64,000 nucleotides of DNA from Anthracocystis setariae (Eukaryota > Basidiomycota > Ustilaginomycetes > Ustilaginales > Ustilaginaceae): the NCBI GenBank assembly GCA_928724745.1, contig CAKMXJ010000002.1, positions 1 to 64,000 on the forward strand, written 5' to 3'. Shown here piece after piece: positions 19,130-29,364 of this stretch. The number at the start of each line of letters is the position of its first letter. Position 1 is the stretch's first letter. The translations under genes and the position numbers were made by a program. The notes beneath the pieces are model-generated. The model had not been told where the DNA came from. It was given only the letters and a program-made list of their open reading frames with translations, and did not search any database.

Positions 19130-19712
19130 TCGGATGCTGCGCCTCGCTTAGCCAGGCATATCCATAGGCTGATTTTGGTCGACACATGTAATTCATTTAT
19201 ATGGTTGCTTCTCTCTGATGGGGTTCGATATCGAGGTCGGACCATGACGGACAACGATGACGTTTTGTTTGGATCCTTTCAGCTCATGCAGGCGAAATGT
19301 CAAGGATGACGACGTGAGCTCTTCAGCGTCGCTCTGTAATGGGGGGCAGCCGCGAACGGCGATACACGGCAGCTAATTCTCGTCCAAGGGTGGTCATTTG
19401 GCGTGTACAACGTGTTCAAGCGGTCAATAGTGACAAGGCGCGGTAATCGGGTTCTGTGACAGTCAGCGGCTGGTTGGCTGGCATGCAACTCGGTGGTACA
19501 AGACGATGCTATTAGGAAGGCAGCAAAGTTGATGCGACTTCCAGAAAGTTGCATGATGACGGCCGGAATTGGTTGGCGAAAACCATCATCTCAAAGCAAC
19601 CATTACTCTGCCATTTTCTGATCGATCATGTTTGAGATCTGACCACGGAAGTCCCTTCCAAATGCCGCGTACGTGGTGGCCAAAAAGCAGGCAAAAATCG
19701 GCCAAAAAGTGA
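19130..19712. other. Spacer between the two tRNA-Gln genes
   Basis: No gene recognised; one short minus-strand open frame (19300-19554) has no domain. Confidence 0.5.
19704..19708 (-). terminator. Pol III terminator of tRNA-Gln copy 2
   Basis: Five T residues on the minus strand, 4 bp beyond the tRNA 3' end. Confidence 0.7.
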
Positions 19713-19821
19713 GGTCGTACTGGGATTCGAACCCAGGGCAAGAGAAGGTCGAATCGTACTGCTGGTCCGTCAGGACTGCACAATCAGAATCTCCTAAGTT
19801 AACCAACTACTCCATACAACC
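19713..19821 (-). tRNA. tRNA-Gln (anticodon CUG), second copy, with intron
   Basis: Both exons are identical to the first copy over all 72 mature positions, but the intron is 37 nt and its sequence differs apart from the first few bases. All stems pair as described for copy 1. It lies 583 bp upstream of copy 1 on the same strand and has its own T-run. Confidence 0.93.
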
Positions 19822-19943
19822 AATGTTGTTAGGTCTGAGGATAGTTGTAAATAGATAGTGTCGTCGAATCACATCAAATAATGTCACTTCGATCTAGAAC
19901 AACCTACGGGCAAACCACTCCGAGCAGGAAAAGCAATGTGCAA

Positions 19944-22633
19944 TTAAAAGAGCTGGTCTACGTCTTTCAGGAAGGCTTCGAGATCGAACGGCATGCATGC
20001 ACTGTAGATGTCAGCGTCAATGGAGCTTACAGGACCACCCACTGGGGATGTTAGGGGCCCTATGGACTCGGTTCGAGGATCTCCCAAACTCGTTTCTTTC
20101 CAAAACTGCGCATCGTGATCAAGACCGAGTGTTCTGCTATTTGAGGTACTCTCTGACGGTAAACGACCACTCTGAGCTGTCATGAAGGTCGCAACGGCCA
20201 CACCGTCCATATGAGATTGCCGTTTCGATTGGTCCTGTCTCGAAAACGCGGCTCCTTGAGCAGCCTCCGCAGCCGAAGCCAGAAAATCCATCGCGGACCT
20301 TTTATCGGCGTCTTTCGCATAGTCGGGATCGGTCCTGGCATCGGCGCCGTTCAGCTGTGATGCCGAGTTAGGCCGATCGCCATTTGGAATTGTGGATGGG
20401 TCCATTTGAACACGGGACACCGGTCGATATACTCGATAGTACAGCTGCCAGAGCTTGATAGTTTCCACCATTTCATCGATAAACCCCGCCGCTACTTGTG
20501 GTATCGTGACGGCCTCTTCACTAGAACTTCTCGGTGCAAGTTGAAGGATGCGTTGAGACGCAGCCTCCATGAGGGTTACAGGAATACCGACGTCTTGCGG
20601 TGGACGTGCCCACACTACAAGCACAAAGGCTACGCTCTCGAGACAGCTCTTGGCAGCATCCACCGTCATAGCGCTCACGAGCAGCGTCGGCAAGCGGTGC
20701 ATGAATCGAGTTGATGTTTGACGTGACGAGTCAGCCTTGCGCAGCACAGGTTGCCTGTCGAGCTGTGAAATGCCCGAAAGTACGGCACGGCTGGTCTCTA
20801 CGTTGAACCGACCAATCTTGCCAATAAGCTCCGCTGGTCCCAGTCTGAAACGCAGGGAACGTGTCAGCTCGTCGATCTCGATCGTTCCATCGATCTTGTC
20901 TGCAAACAGTGCAGAGGTGCAGTAATTGCTAAAGAGGCCGCAAAGGAAAGCACACTCGATATGCACGATTTGCTCCCACAGACGAACAAGCCGTAAGCTT
21001 GCGAAAGCACCTGAGACCGAGCACAAATCCCGTCGAAAGTCAGTATACAACGCGATATGACCTTGCAGACATCATTGGACTCACCTAGCTGTTCATCTGT
21101 GCCATCTCTCACCGCCATGATTCCATCAGAAGCCTGGGTATGGATGGCAAAAATATGACTATGCTTCTCCTCGAGCGTCAAAATGCCATTCGAAAGTGTC
21201 TCCTTGATGGTGCGAAGGGAGTCAAACAGGCAGCAGGCTGTCTGTATGCGTAGACTGATCACTGTACGGCCTGCAGAGCGTAGTACACCATCGTGGCCCA
21301 GGCGTCTCTCCATTTCAGAGCTGAACTCGCGCATCTCGTGGTGGGAGCCGGCTGTGGGCTCTCCTGCATCTTCAAGCCGAGGTGGCGAGGGTAATTTGTG
21401 TCCTTCGTCATCGATGTTATGTAGAAGGCTTCGGATCTGAGCAGAGAACCCAGCATCTAGTCCTTCCAGGGCCATCATGGATGTGCCGACAAAAGAATAA
21501 AGTGTTTCCCAAATCCGCAGACAGCACCATAGACTCAGATCTGCCAGTCTTGTCTCCGAATCCTGTGAGTCTGGGCCGACTTCGTGAAGCTTCAATTCTC
21601 GAGCGATCTTGATGGAGCAAGTGAGCAGATTCTCTGACGCTAAGCCATATCCCCGTGCCTCTGGTTGGTACTGAGAGGCGTCAGTGCCTACCAGTCCGGG
21701 CTCGTGAGCTAGCAGAAGCTCAAAGGCCATGACCAGATGAGCATCGCGAGGCGCGGATAAAAGCATCTGCGTGCCGAGACGGTCAACGTAGGCCGACAGA
21801 TTCCGACTGTCGGGGGAGGTGATGTGATCCTCTACACCGCGCAGCGCTAGCAGAGTCATTGTTGCCAGGAGCAAAGCTCTCGGGCCAGTCGCTTTCCGTG
21901 ACTGTTGGACATGAAGCATCGAGAGTGATGGCAGGTATGGATGACCAACGAGATGATCTTGAAGTTCGATCTCCAGCTTCTTAAGCATTAAAGGGTCTAG
22001 AAAGGTAACAATGTCCGGAGTGGAGGGTGGGGCATCGATACGTAGGGCAAGATAGTTGCAATACTTGCGTTCTTTCTGCAGGCGTTCAACGAGCGTCAGT
22101 AGAGTTCTCGCCATTGTCTTCCAGCCCTTTTGCCGATTTAGCAGAAGTCGCTGAGCTTGACTTATGTCTGACGCTGCCAGCGGTTCGCCGTTTGCGTTCA
22201 GACCAGCTTTCTTCGAGGTGGCCTCGTGCCGTGGTCCCTCGATCCCAGGCAGATTAGCATATGTGATGCTCGAATCGAGGCCGGTCTCCAATCTATCGAC
22301 GTCAGCGAGAGCCGTCGAAGAAGCTTCTGCGTGGGCTCTTACTGTCGAGGCAGCAGTGCGTTCCACGGGCCTAGTTCGTGTCGACCCTTCTGGTTGCTCC
22401 AGCTTAGGTTTCCGTTTGCGATCGCCATCCCAGACGACACATTGGATGTTCAGCACATTACAGCGGTGACATCGCTTCGCGTCAGGTAATGGTGCCTTTG
22501 AGCTGTCAACGTACAGATCCGGAAGCTCGCATCGTGCCTTTTTCTCGCGACACTTCAGACAGCTTCTCCTAGCTAGAGGGCGCTTCCTCGAAGCTGTCGA
22601 AGCTCGGCTGGCTCCGGGAGAAGTGGACAGCAT
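19944..22633 (-). CDS. Zn2Cys6 fungal-type transcription factor
   Basis: Two exons, 22633-21085 and 21010-19944, joined by a GTGAGT...CAG intron (74 bp) that keeps frame; 871 residues. The N-terminus has the binuclear zinc cluster: Cys25, 28, 35, 55, 58 and 65 (C-x2-C-x6-C-x19-C-x2-C-x6-C) preceded by basic residues. The middle loop of 19 is longer than usual. The central part (roughly residues 200-600) resembles the fungal-specific transcription factor middle region, with mostly helical sequence such as LKKLEIELQDHLVGHPYLPS and LLATMTLLALRGVEDH. The C-terminus is acidic and hydrophobic, ending FDLEAFLKDVDQLF, which fits an activation domain. It acts in the nucleus as a DNA-binding regulator. 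It is divergent from the RTA1-type gene, 655 bp apart, so it could control that gene; that is inference. Confidence 0.88.
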
Positions 22634-23288
22634 ACAGCGGCTGGTTGATCAAGCTTGAAGGAGGTCGAAGAGAGTGAAAAGTCGATGCTCGAGGCAGGAT
22701 GAGCGCAACAAAGGCTCGTTCGGCTATGGGAAAGGTAGCAAGACGCCAAGCTGAGTCGCACTGACTAAAACTGACCGGCCGGAGCAGACGGTGCAAACTC
22801 CGTCGGACCTGTCAAATCCACGTCAGACTCTCTTTTGACTGCTGTGCTGGAGCGTGAAATTCGCGTCCTCCTTTTTCGTTGTTTTGCGGTTCGAACTGCA
22901 ACTCCGTCGGACTTTGCTCGCGGAACCCAGCTGAAAGCTGCGCCAAGAGATGGTTCCTCCATTGACGAGGTTGGAAAGTTTCGTAGCACGTTGGAAGCAC
23001 AATCCGGAGCGTTGTGCACTGCTACTGCCACATGCTAAGTCCATCGGACCGGAAGAACACAGCTATATTTTGATTGCATACTGTTCTCAGATTCGCATAC
23101 GCCAAGCTTACAGAAGCACATGTCCGTAACAGGCGGGATCAACATGAGACTCGGAGAATGTAAGCGTGCTCATCGAAGGTATAAAGGCGAGGAGAGTCGC
23201 AGGCTTCTTATGATACTGTGTTCTTCTTTCACATACTACCTCCTATCTTTCCTCCCTACAGCTCCTACAGCTTCAATACGTGCTGACG
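22634..23288. promoter_or_regulatory. Divergent promoter between the Zn2Cys6 factor and the RTA1-type gene
   Basis: 655 bp between the two start codons. Several CGG words occur (for example TCCGTCGGACC near 22801 and CATCGGACCGGAA near 23041), which are the half-site type bound by zinc-cluster proteins. No strict inverted CGG pair with clear spacing stands out. GGTATAAAGG at about 23178 may be the TATA box of the plus-strand gene. Confidence 0.4.
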
Positions 23289-24552
23289 ATGGAGGCAATT
23301 CTTTGCATGTTTTTGGCTGCTCCTGCAGTCGTTGCTGCACTTCCGAGTACGGTGCAGAGCGCGACAGCAACGACGAGCACACATATGATTGCAGCAGCCA
23401 CGCCAACTGGACCCCCGACCGGAATCCTCAAGTACGTCCCCAGCCCAGGGGGCAACTACTTTGTCGGAAGCGTATACGCTCTGTATAGTGTCGTGATCTT
23501 CTATTACATCTTTCGAAGCAAAGATCGCTGGGCGCTCTGTTTGCCCATCGGATGCCTTTGCTCCGCCGTCGGATACTTTGTACGACCCTCCATCGACCCG
23601 TACAACGTCAGCTTGGGTCTTTACATCATCCAGAGCATGTTCGTTGTCATCTCTCCGGCAGCGTTTCTAGCGTTCAATTACTTGTTGTACGGACGTATGA
23701 TCTTGGCAGTGGACAAGGAGTTCGGCAAATCTACTGTCGACATGCAGGCGCTCGAGACCCAGCCACTGACCGCTGCAGAGAAGATCACCATGCTCCACAA
23801 GGCTGGCGGTTCGAAGAGGGAGAAATCGCGCTTCTCGTTCATCCCTCCCCGCATCGTTGGTCGGGTGTTTGTCTGGAGTGATGTGGCCACATTCTTCGTC
23901 CAGATCTCAGCTGGTGGTCTTCAAGCTACCGGATCCAGCGGCAATCGCAGTTTAGTCAACGTCGGAGACAAGCTGTTCCTCATTGGTGTAATCTTACAAG
24001 GACTATCCTACATTCTCTTCACCTTGCTGTTGACTTATGCCACGATGCTGGTGATCCGGGACGGGGCCCGCGCTGGAGCTGCGCAAACGCAAAAAAGCAC
24101 GATTCTGGGCCTTGAAAGGGAGGTGTTCGCTCTCGTGGCCGGTCTTTATTTCTCGTCGATATTTGTCATTGTAAGTTGGAAGACTTGGTGGCTCGTCAGT
24201 TGGATCGCTACTAATACCATTCTCTTGTTTGCACACCACGACAGGTAAGGTCGGTCTATCGAATCATTGAATTCTCCCAAGGATACCAAGGCTACTTGGT
24301 CTCGCATGAAAGTAAGTACATTTCCGACACCGACGATCGTGTTGGCCTGCAGTCACTGACCCTCGTCTTGGCATCGTCTCGCTTGCCTTTTGATGTGATG
24401 CGCTAGTCTACCTGTTCGTCTTGGATGCGGCTCCCTTGCTTTTGGCAGTTGGAATTTGGGCCGTGATGTGGCCATCGACGCTGTTGGGCAAGATCTTTGA
24501 AACGAGATACTCAAGCGTAGGTTTGTTCGCGCTCCACAAAACGTCGTCGTGA
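23289..24552 (+). CDS. RTA1-family (lipid-translocating exporter-like) membrane protein
   Basis: Three exons, 23289-24170, 24245-24311 and 24407-24552. Both introns start GTAAGT and end CAG or TAG, and frame is kept, giving 364 residues. The start is the ATG at 23289; the nine bases before it are not a standard start. An apparent N-terminal signal (MEAILCMFLAAPAVVAALP) is followed by seven hydrophobic segments. RTA1 features are PNxxLG-like VSLGLYIIQSMFVVISPAAFLAFNYLLYGRMI, FVWSDVATFFVQISAGGLQATG, IIEFSQGYQGYLVSHEI and the last segment LDAAPLLLAVGIWAVMWPS. Family members (yeast Rsb1, Rta1, Rtm1) are plasma-membrane proteins linked to sphingoid-base export and resistance to toxic lipophiles. 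Substrate unknown here. Its divergent neighbour may regulate it. Confidence 0.9.
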
Positions 24553-24916
24553 TCACGCAGCTTCGGCAAGCGAGCTGAGCGCTACAGGCGCACAGCTTGT
24601 AACACTTGTTGTATATCAGCACGGACAATAGCATGTTAGAACTTGGCAACGGAAAAATCATCAAGTGCAGACAGGCAAACATAGGCCGGGTACAAACAAG
24701 GATGAGGGCTCCTTGAGTGGTGTCTGATAAGGCTTGAGAGTATTCAAGCGTCCTAGATTAGACACCAACAGTGGGTGTGGAAATGAGAAGCATGCGAATG
24801 GTATTGGATGGAGCTAGTGGTACATATGGTGGTTGCGAAGTGTGCGACGCTGAATTATGCTGGTGTGGTGACGAAGACAGTGACAGATCCCTACCCGGAT
24901 GAAGGTAGAACAGCGT
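24553..24916. other. Convergent intergenic spacer
   Basis: 3' regions of the RTA1-type gene and TMA16. Nothing else recognised. Confidence 0.5.
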
Positions 24917-25748
24917 TCACCCCATTTGAGCGAATTCGTCGACACGCTGGAATTCAACCGGATCTGCCGGCGTGGATTCCGTGGTGTCCATACGAATTTG
25001 TGCGTCGTTTGTCGATTGTTCCTTTTCCTGCTTCAATTCGAGCTGCAGAAGTTTGTGGTTGCCGGGATGCATCAACTTGCATTGTTCACTGTTGCGCACA
25101 GAAAAGACGAGGGAAGTTGAATATGGACGAATGGAGGCTATACGAGGCCAGACACATTCGGAAGCGAAAGACTTACGGGTATTTGCCACTGATGCGGACC
25201 ATGCGAAAGAGGGGGAGTGCTTGAGGATCACCTTGCCAATCACGGAGTAGCTTGACATTGGTGGGGTTGGTGAGATCGGGCAGCTCGAAACCTTCGTTAT
25301 ACTCCTGCAGCTCCTTGGCGATAAGGTCGTTGAGCTCAAGCTCGCGCTTGTGAGGGGGTCTAGCTGATCTGCGCTCGGCCTTGAGTTCTAGGAGCTCGTC
25401 ATTGTGGCGTGTGAGGAAGTTGTCGATCATAAAGGCATGAACGGAGGCTAGATCTGGCAAGGCATCGATGTCGTCCGGAAGCATAAGGATGAGCGTCGAG
25501 AGACGATCTACTTTTGCATTGAAGGAACGACTACGAACCGCTTTGGCGTGGTTGAGCTTGTCTTTGCGGTGAGCGACTCGTGCGAGCTGTGTGGCTCTTC
25601 TGGAGTGTGGATGCGTGGGGCCCGACTTTTTCTTGATGGAGCGTTCAGATATCTGAAGCGATCATAAGGAGAAGGCAGCGTCAGGAAGTCATTGAAACCA
25701 ATCTTGTAGAGTGTTCGTGCCGCAGCAGCTTACCTTCTTTCCTCCCAT
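24917..25748 (-). CDS. TMA16, ribosome-biogenesis / translation machinery-associated protein 16
   Basis: Exon 1 is only 15 bp (25748-25734, MGGKK). Exon 2 runs 25652-25177 and a likely exon 3 25088-24917. Introns have GTAAG/GTAAGT donors and CAG acceptors, the second with a strong pyrimidine tract. The total is 663 bp, exactly 220 codons plus stop. The protein has the TMA16 hallmark THPHSRRATQLARVAHRKDKL followed by RLSTLILMLPDD, the long helical FLTRHNDELLELKAERRS and the LRDWQGDP...RMVRISG end. Family proteins bind pre-60S ribosomal particles in nucleus and cytosol. If the second intron is retained, translation stops at 25173 right after ISGKYP, giving about 163 residues; I prefer the spliced form because the signals are good and frame is kept. 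TMA16 and the NTPase gene are divergent. Confidence 0.88.
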
Positions 25749-26070
25749 CTTGGCGATACTGGATGTAAAGGTGTGGTTCGGATGGCCTTAGATGGTGAAG
25801 GAATCTGTCCGACGAACACTACCTCTGCTTGGACCCTTGGCAAACTCAATAATAAAGGGGGTATCAAATTTTTCGGGGTTTTTTTGGAAACGTGAGTAGT
25901 TTCTGAAAGGGCGAGTTACTCGTTGGATATGTTTCGGCCGTAATGACGCGCCACGTGAAATAATTTCCAACAAAGCTAGGACGGTTCGGCAAGCGAGTTC
26001 TTTGAGACGACGATCCTCCGAACCACCACCATCCCAACTATCTACAACATCTCGCCAACCTAACCGGCTC
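25749..26070. promoter_or_regulatory. Divergent promoter between TMA16 and the NTPase-nuclease gene
   Basis: 322 bp with a run of T (25882-25888, after TTTCGGGG). No clear TATA box on either side. Confidence 0.35.
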
Positions 26071-29000
26071 ATGCCGACGACGACGAACCGAAACTTGCCT
26101 AATAACTTATATTATGAGGAACGTCTCGAACAGATTCTAGCCGCCGACAGCCACGACGCCAATGAGCTGAAGGACCTTCAGCTCGATCCGGCCGTGGATC
26201 AAAGGCTGTCCGAGATCACCGCCTACCTTCGCAACAACCCAAGTAATTCCGCACGATTCTGGCAAGTGCCTGGGACGGCTCAGTTGCTATACAAAGTGTT
26301 CGAGGACAAAAGCCGGACGCTCGCCGCCCAAACATCTCACTCGATGTTTTCCACCACGCAGCTAGCAAGCATGCCAACTTCAACGTCCGACATGTCCTCA
26401 TCAGCACGTCTTGCAGCTGCCGTGACGGTTCCAGGCTTATCCAAGATCATGGCCGAAGAGAGTTGGGAAGAATTGCGATTCCTTCTCTCAATTTATGCTC
26501 AGCGTAAAGGCATCAGGACAGGCTCTACCCTCAGACTCTCGGCCAAGATGATCGCTCAGCTGGTCGAGGACCTCCGCACAAACAACAGCGACGACTTCAA
26601 CGCCCTCTTTCCCAACTTATCCAACCTGAAATATGCCTTCGCTTCGGAGGAAAATGAGACGATCTTCATGTTACAGCTGGACAAGTTCATCGATTCGCAG
26701 TCACCCGACTTCGCATTCGCCATCCCACAAGAGGTCTACTCAATGCTTTCCACCCTTCAGATGCCTATTTCCAACGCCATCTCTGTTCAGAATCAGCTGC
26801 CCGCTGAAGAGAACGTCGAAGAGCACTTTGCTCGCCAGTTTGATCGTCACTTTAGGGGTGACGCGCCCCTCCGATTCCTCAAATTCGTTCTCCAAGTTCG
26901 CTCCCATTTCGAAGGTACTGACAGCGCCGAGGATCGCTCTCAGGGTCGTGCGCTGTACTTCAAGGGCAGCCCCATCGTCCAATCTAGCGGCACAGGCAAA
27001 ACTCGGATGGTTCTCGAGCTGGCCAAGTATGCACCGCTCTTGTTTGTGTGCTTGCGGCCCCACGGTGCGACTCCTAACTCTGGCTTTCCCCCCAGCGATG
27101 CCGACGTCGCTCAGTACTTTTCCGATCCTCCGCCGAAAGCTAGCTGCGATCTTGTAGTCGCTGCTTTCCTCGGCGCTTGGTTCGACAAGCTCGCGGCTCG
27201 ACTTGCCGAGCGCCCAGATACGGAAGCCAAGTACAGAGATCTCTTCGACCTGAACCGCTATAGCACCACCACCACCACCACCGACGAGATGATGCGACGC
27301 CGCAGCACGTTCTTCAAATCTGTCTGCGACGCAGCCAAGGAAAAGCTGAAACATTCTTCCCAAGACAGGTCAGAGAATCATCAAGACACGTTCAAGGACT
27401 GTCTACAAAAGGGCTACCGCGCACTTGCAGATCAACTACGTATGGTCGCCGACTACCTCTCGGACAGGCTTCGACCGGGGGATCAAGTAAAGAATATCTT
27501 TGAACAGGTCGGCCTGGAAGGACAAAACGCAAGACGGATGCCGGTCTTTGTCGCCTTCGACGAGTGCGTCAGCCTGATCAAGGACATGGCCAGCAGGAAA
27601 CACCATCTCAACAGCCTTCGCAGGGCTTGGCACTACATCAATAGCCAAGAGGCAGCTGTTGGTAGCCCAACCTTTTGGCTCGTTCTGCTTAGCACCAACA
27701 GCGCCGCCTCGGTCCTCATCGAGCCGAAAGAGTTGCTGGGATCGGAAAGGGCCAAGGAATTCGACCTTTCACCCACCTTTGTCAACCTTGGCTTTGACGT
27801 CATGCGGCTCGAATCTCAACCGCTGCGCTCGGCTCGTCAAGTAGGCAACCTCGAACATCTGCGTACTTATGGACGGCCCTTGTGGGTCTCCCTCCGCGAC
27901 GAGTGGTTCTGGGATGATGCCATGCTAAAATTGATGGGAACCAAGGAGCAATATCCCCAAAGCAATCGTACCCGTTCACAAGAAACCAATTACAACATCA
28001 TGGCTTCTCGGCTGGCACTCCGATTCGTTCCTACCCGTCACCGCAACAACACGGAGAGGCAGATCATGCTGGCCGGTGCTTCTGTTGATAGACACATGCG
28101 CATTCTCGAGAGGGTGATCAAGGAGTCCCGCCTCTGTGTCAGCGCTCCTTCGGAACCTGTGCTTTCGGTCGCTGCAGCGCTGATTATGCTAAAGGTACCA
28201 TGCCCTGACCGAGAAGTCGTCAGTCGTCGCTATCAGGCGGTCTTCAACGAGTTCCGATACCAGTGCCTTCCGATCCTCGAAGGGAGTCTGCTCAACGGCA
28301 CTTTGGGCGAGCTCATGGCGCGCATCGTCCTAATGACTGCCTGGGACGCTGCCAAGCTTGAACCCATGCTCGGAGCAGCGGCAAAGTCCGACTCGGTGGC
28401 GATCATTGCGAAGGAATTCCACTCGCCGTTGCCACTTGCCAAGCTCCTCGAACAGCTGGCCCGCTTTGATAAGACTTCGGAGGAGATCATCAAAGAACGC
28501 ATTGACTCGATTTGCAGCCTCGCCCGGGCGACTTTGCATACCGTTCGATCGCCTGAAGTCGAAGCTTGGGTCAACTTTACCCACTTCGACATTCTTCCAG
28601 AAAACATTTCTCAGATCTCGTGCGATTATCTCTGGTTTTGCTTCAAGCGGGGTGTCGCAATTCAGATGTCGCACGGCCAGCATGGTATCGACGGCATCAT
28701 CCCAGTTTTCGTCGGCGATTTGACGCGTGACTTCACGGAGGATGGGCGCGACCAGCCCGGTATGGACATGGAGAGCTATGCCGCTCGACACATGACGTTT
28801 ATTGGTTGGGAAGCCAAGAATCAGAGCAAGCCTGTAAATCGCACATCGACCGACACGGTGTCATTTCGAGGACCTGAACTGCGAGCTGCTGGTGTCACTG
28901 CCAATGCCACAGGAACGGCGGCGAACAAGGCTCTCACGGAGCGATCGTTGTTCACTATCCTCATGGAGTTCGGCACGGAGAGCGCCAACAAAAAAAACTC

Positions 29001-29364
29001 AAAGCTTGCGTGCGCGTACCTCCCCGACCTGGGACGACGTCACAAACGAAAAGCCGAGGAGCCGCCTCTCGGGTCATCAACGAGCATGCAGACCTCAACT
29101 CGCGCCAACATTGACGAAGATGAAGGTGCATCCTCTCAGCCTCCGCGCAGGGATGAATTCATCTGGATCTCGATCAGGGGCACATACCATAAGGATGTCT
29201 ATCCATGCCTCGAGGCTCTCCAAGTGCGGGATGTGCTGACCAGAATGGTCGAATGCCTTGACAAGGAGGTGATGTACGAACGCGAAAATTGCGTCGAGTC
29301 ACCGATCTACACGGCAGACCGCCGGCCCGAAACTCCTGCTCATATTAAGGAATGCAGAGATTAG
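26071..29364 (+). CDS. Large P-loop NTPase with C-terminal PD-(D/E)XK nuclease-like motif (Crinkler-type effector/NTPase candidate)
   Basis: Intronless, 1097 residues from ATG at 26071. The N-terminal ~280 residues are helical with no known domain. A Walker A motif IVQSSGTGKTRMV (Lys310) is followed by a Walker B-like VFVAFDEC (Asp497-Glu498), with a helical segment beyond. In the C-terminal part GIDGIIPVF (Asp874) and, 40 residues later, IGWEAKNQ (Glu914-x-Lys916) form the D...ExK signature of restriction-endonuclease-fold nucleases, with a typical hydrophobic strand before each. NTPase followed by a restriction-endonuclease-fold domain is an architecture known from Crinkler-type eukaryotic effectors and related lineage-expanded fungal proteins; the QSSGTGK loop is typical of that group. 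No signal peptide or N-terminal ubiquitin-like header is obvious. The function is not known. The P-loop is firm, the nuclease call is moderate and the Crinkler link is inference. Confidence 0.7.
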   Translation: MPTTTNRNLPNNLYYEERLEQILAADSHDANELKDLQLDPAVDQRLSEITAYLRNNPSNSARFWQVPGTAQLLYKVFEDKSRTLAAQTSHSMFSTTQLASMPTSTSDMSSSARLAAAVTVPGLSKIMAEESWEELRFLLSIYAQRKGIRTGSTLRLSAKMIAQLVEDLRTNNSDDFNALFPNLSNLKYAFASEENETIFMLQLDKFIDSQSPDFAFAIPQEVYSMLSTLQMPISNAISVQNQLPAEENVEEHFARQFDRHFRGDAPLRFLKFVLQVRSHFEGTDSAEDRSQGRALYFKGSPIVQSSGTGKTRMVLELAKYAPLLFVCLRPHGATPNSGFPPSDADVAQYFSDPPPKASCDLVVAAFLGAWFDKLAARLAERPDTEAKYRDLFDLNRYSTTTTTTDEMMRRRSTFFKSVCDAAKEKLKHSSQDRSENHQDTFKDCLQKGYRALADQLRMVADYLSDRLRPGDQVKNIFEQVGLEGQNARRMPVFVAFDECVSLIKDMASRKHHLNSLRRAWHYINSQEAAVGSPTFWLVLLSTNSAASVLIEPKELLGSERAKEFDLSPTFVNLGFDVMRLESQPLRSARQVGNLEHLRTYGRPLWVSLRDEWFWDDAMLKLMGTKEQYPQSNRTRSQETNYNIMASRLALRFVPTRHRNNTERQIMLAGASVDRHMRILERVIKESRLCVSAPSEPVLSVAAALIMLKVPCPDREVVSRRYQAVFNEFRYQCLPILEGSLLNGTLGELMARIVLMTAWDAAKLEPMLGAAAKSDSVAIIAKEFHSPLPLAKLLEQLARFDKTSEEIIKERIDSICSLARATLHTVRSPEVEAWVNFTHFDILPENISQISCDYLWFCFKRGVAIQMSHGQHGIDGIIPVFVGDLTRDFTEDGRDQPGMDMESYAARHMTFIGWEAKNQSKPVNRTSTDTVSFRGPELRAAGVTANATGTAANKALTERSLFTILMEFGTESANKKNSKLACAYLPDLGRRHKRKAEEPPLGSSTSMQTSTRANIDEDEGASSQPPRRDEFIWISIRGTYHKDVYPCLEALQVRDVLTRMVECLDKEVMYERENCVESPIYTADRRPETPAHIKECRD

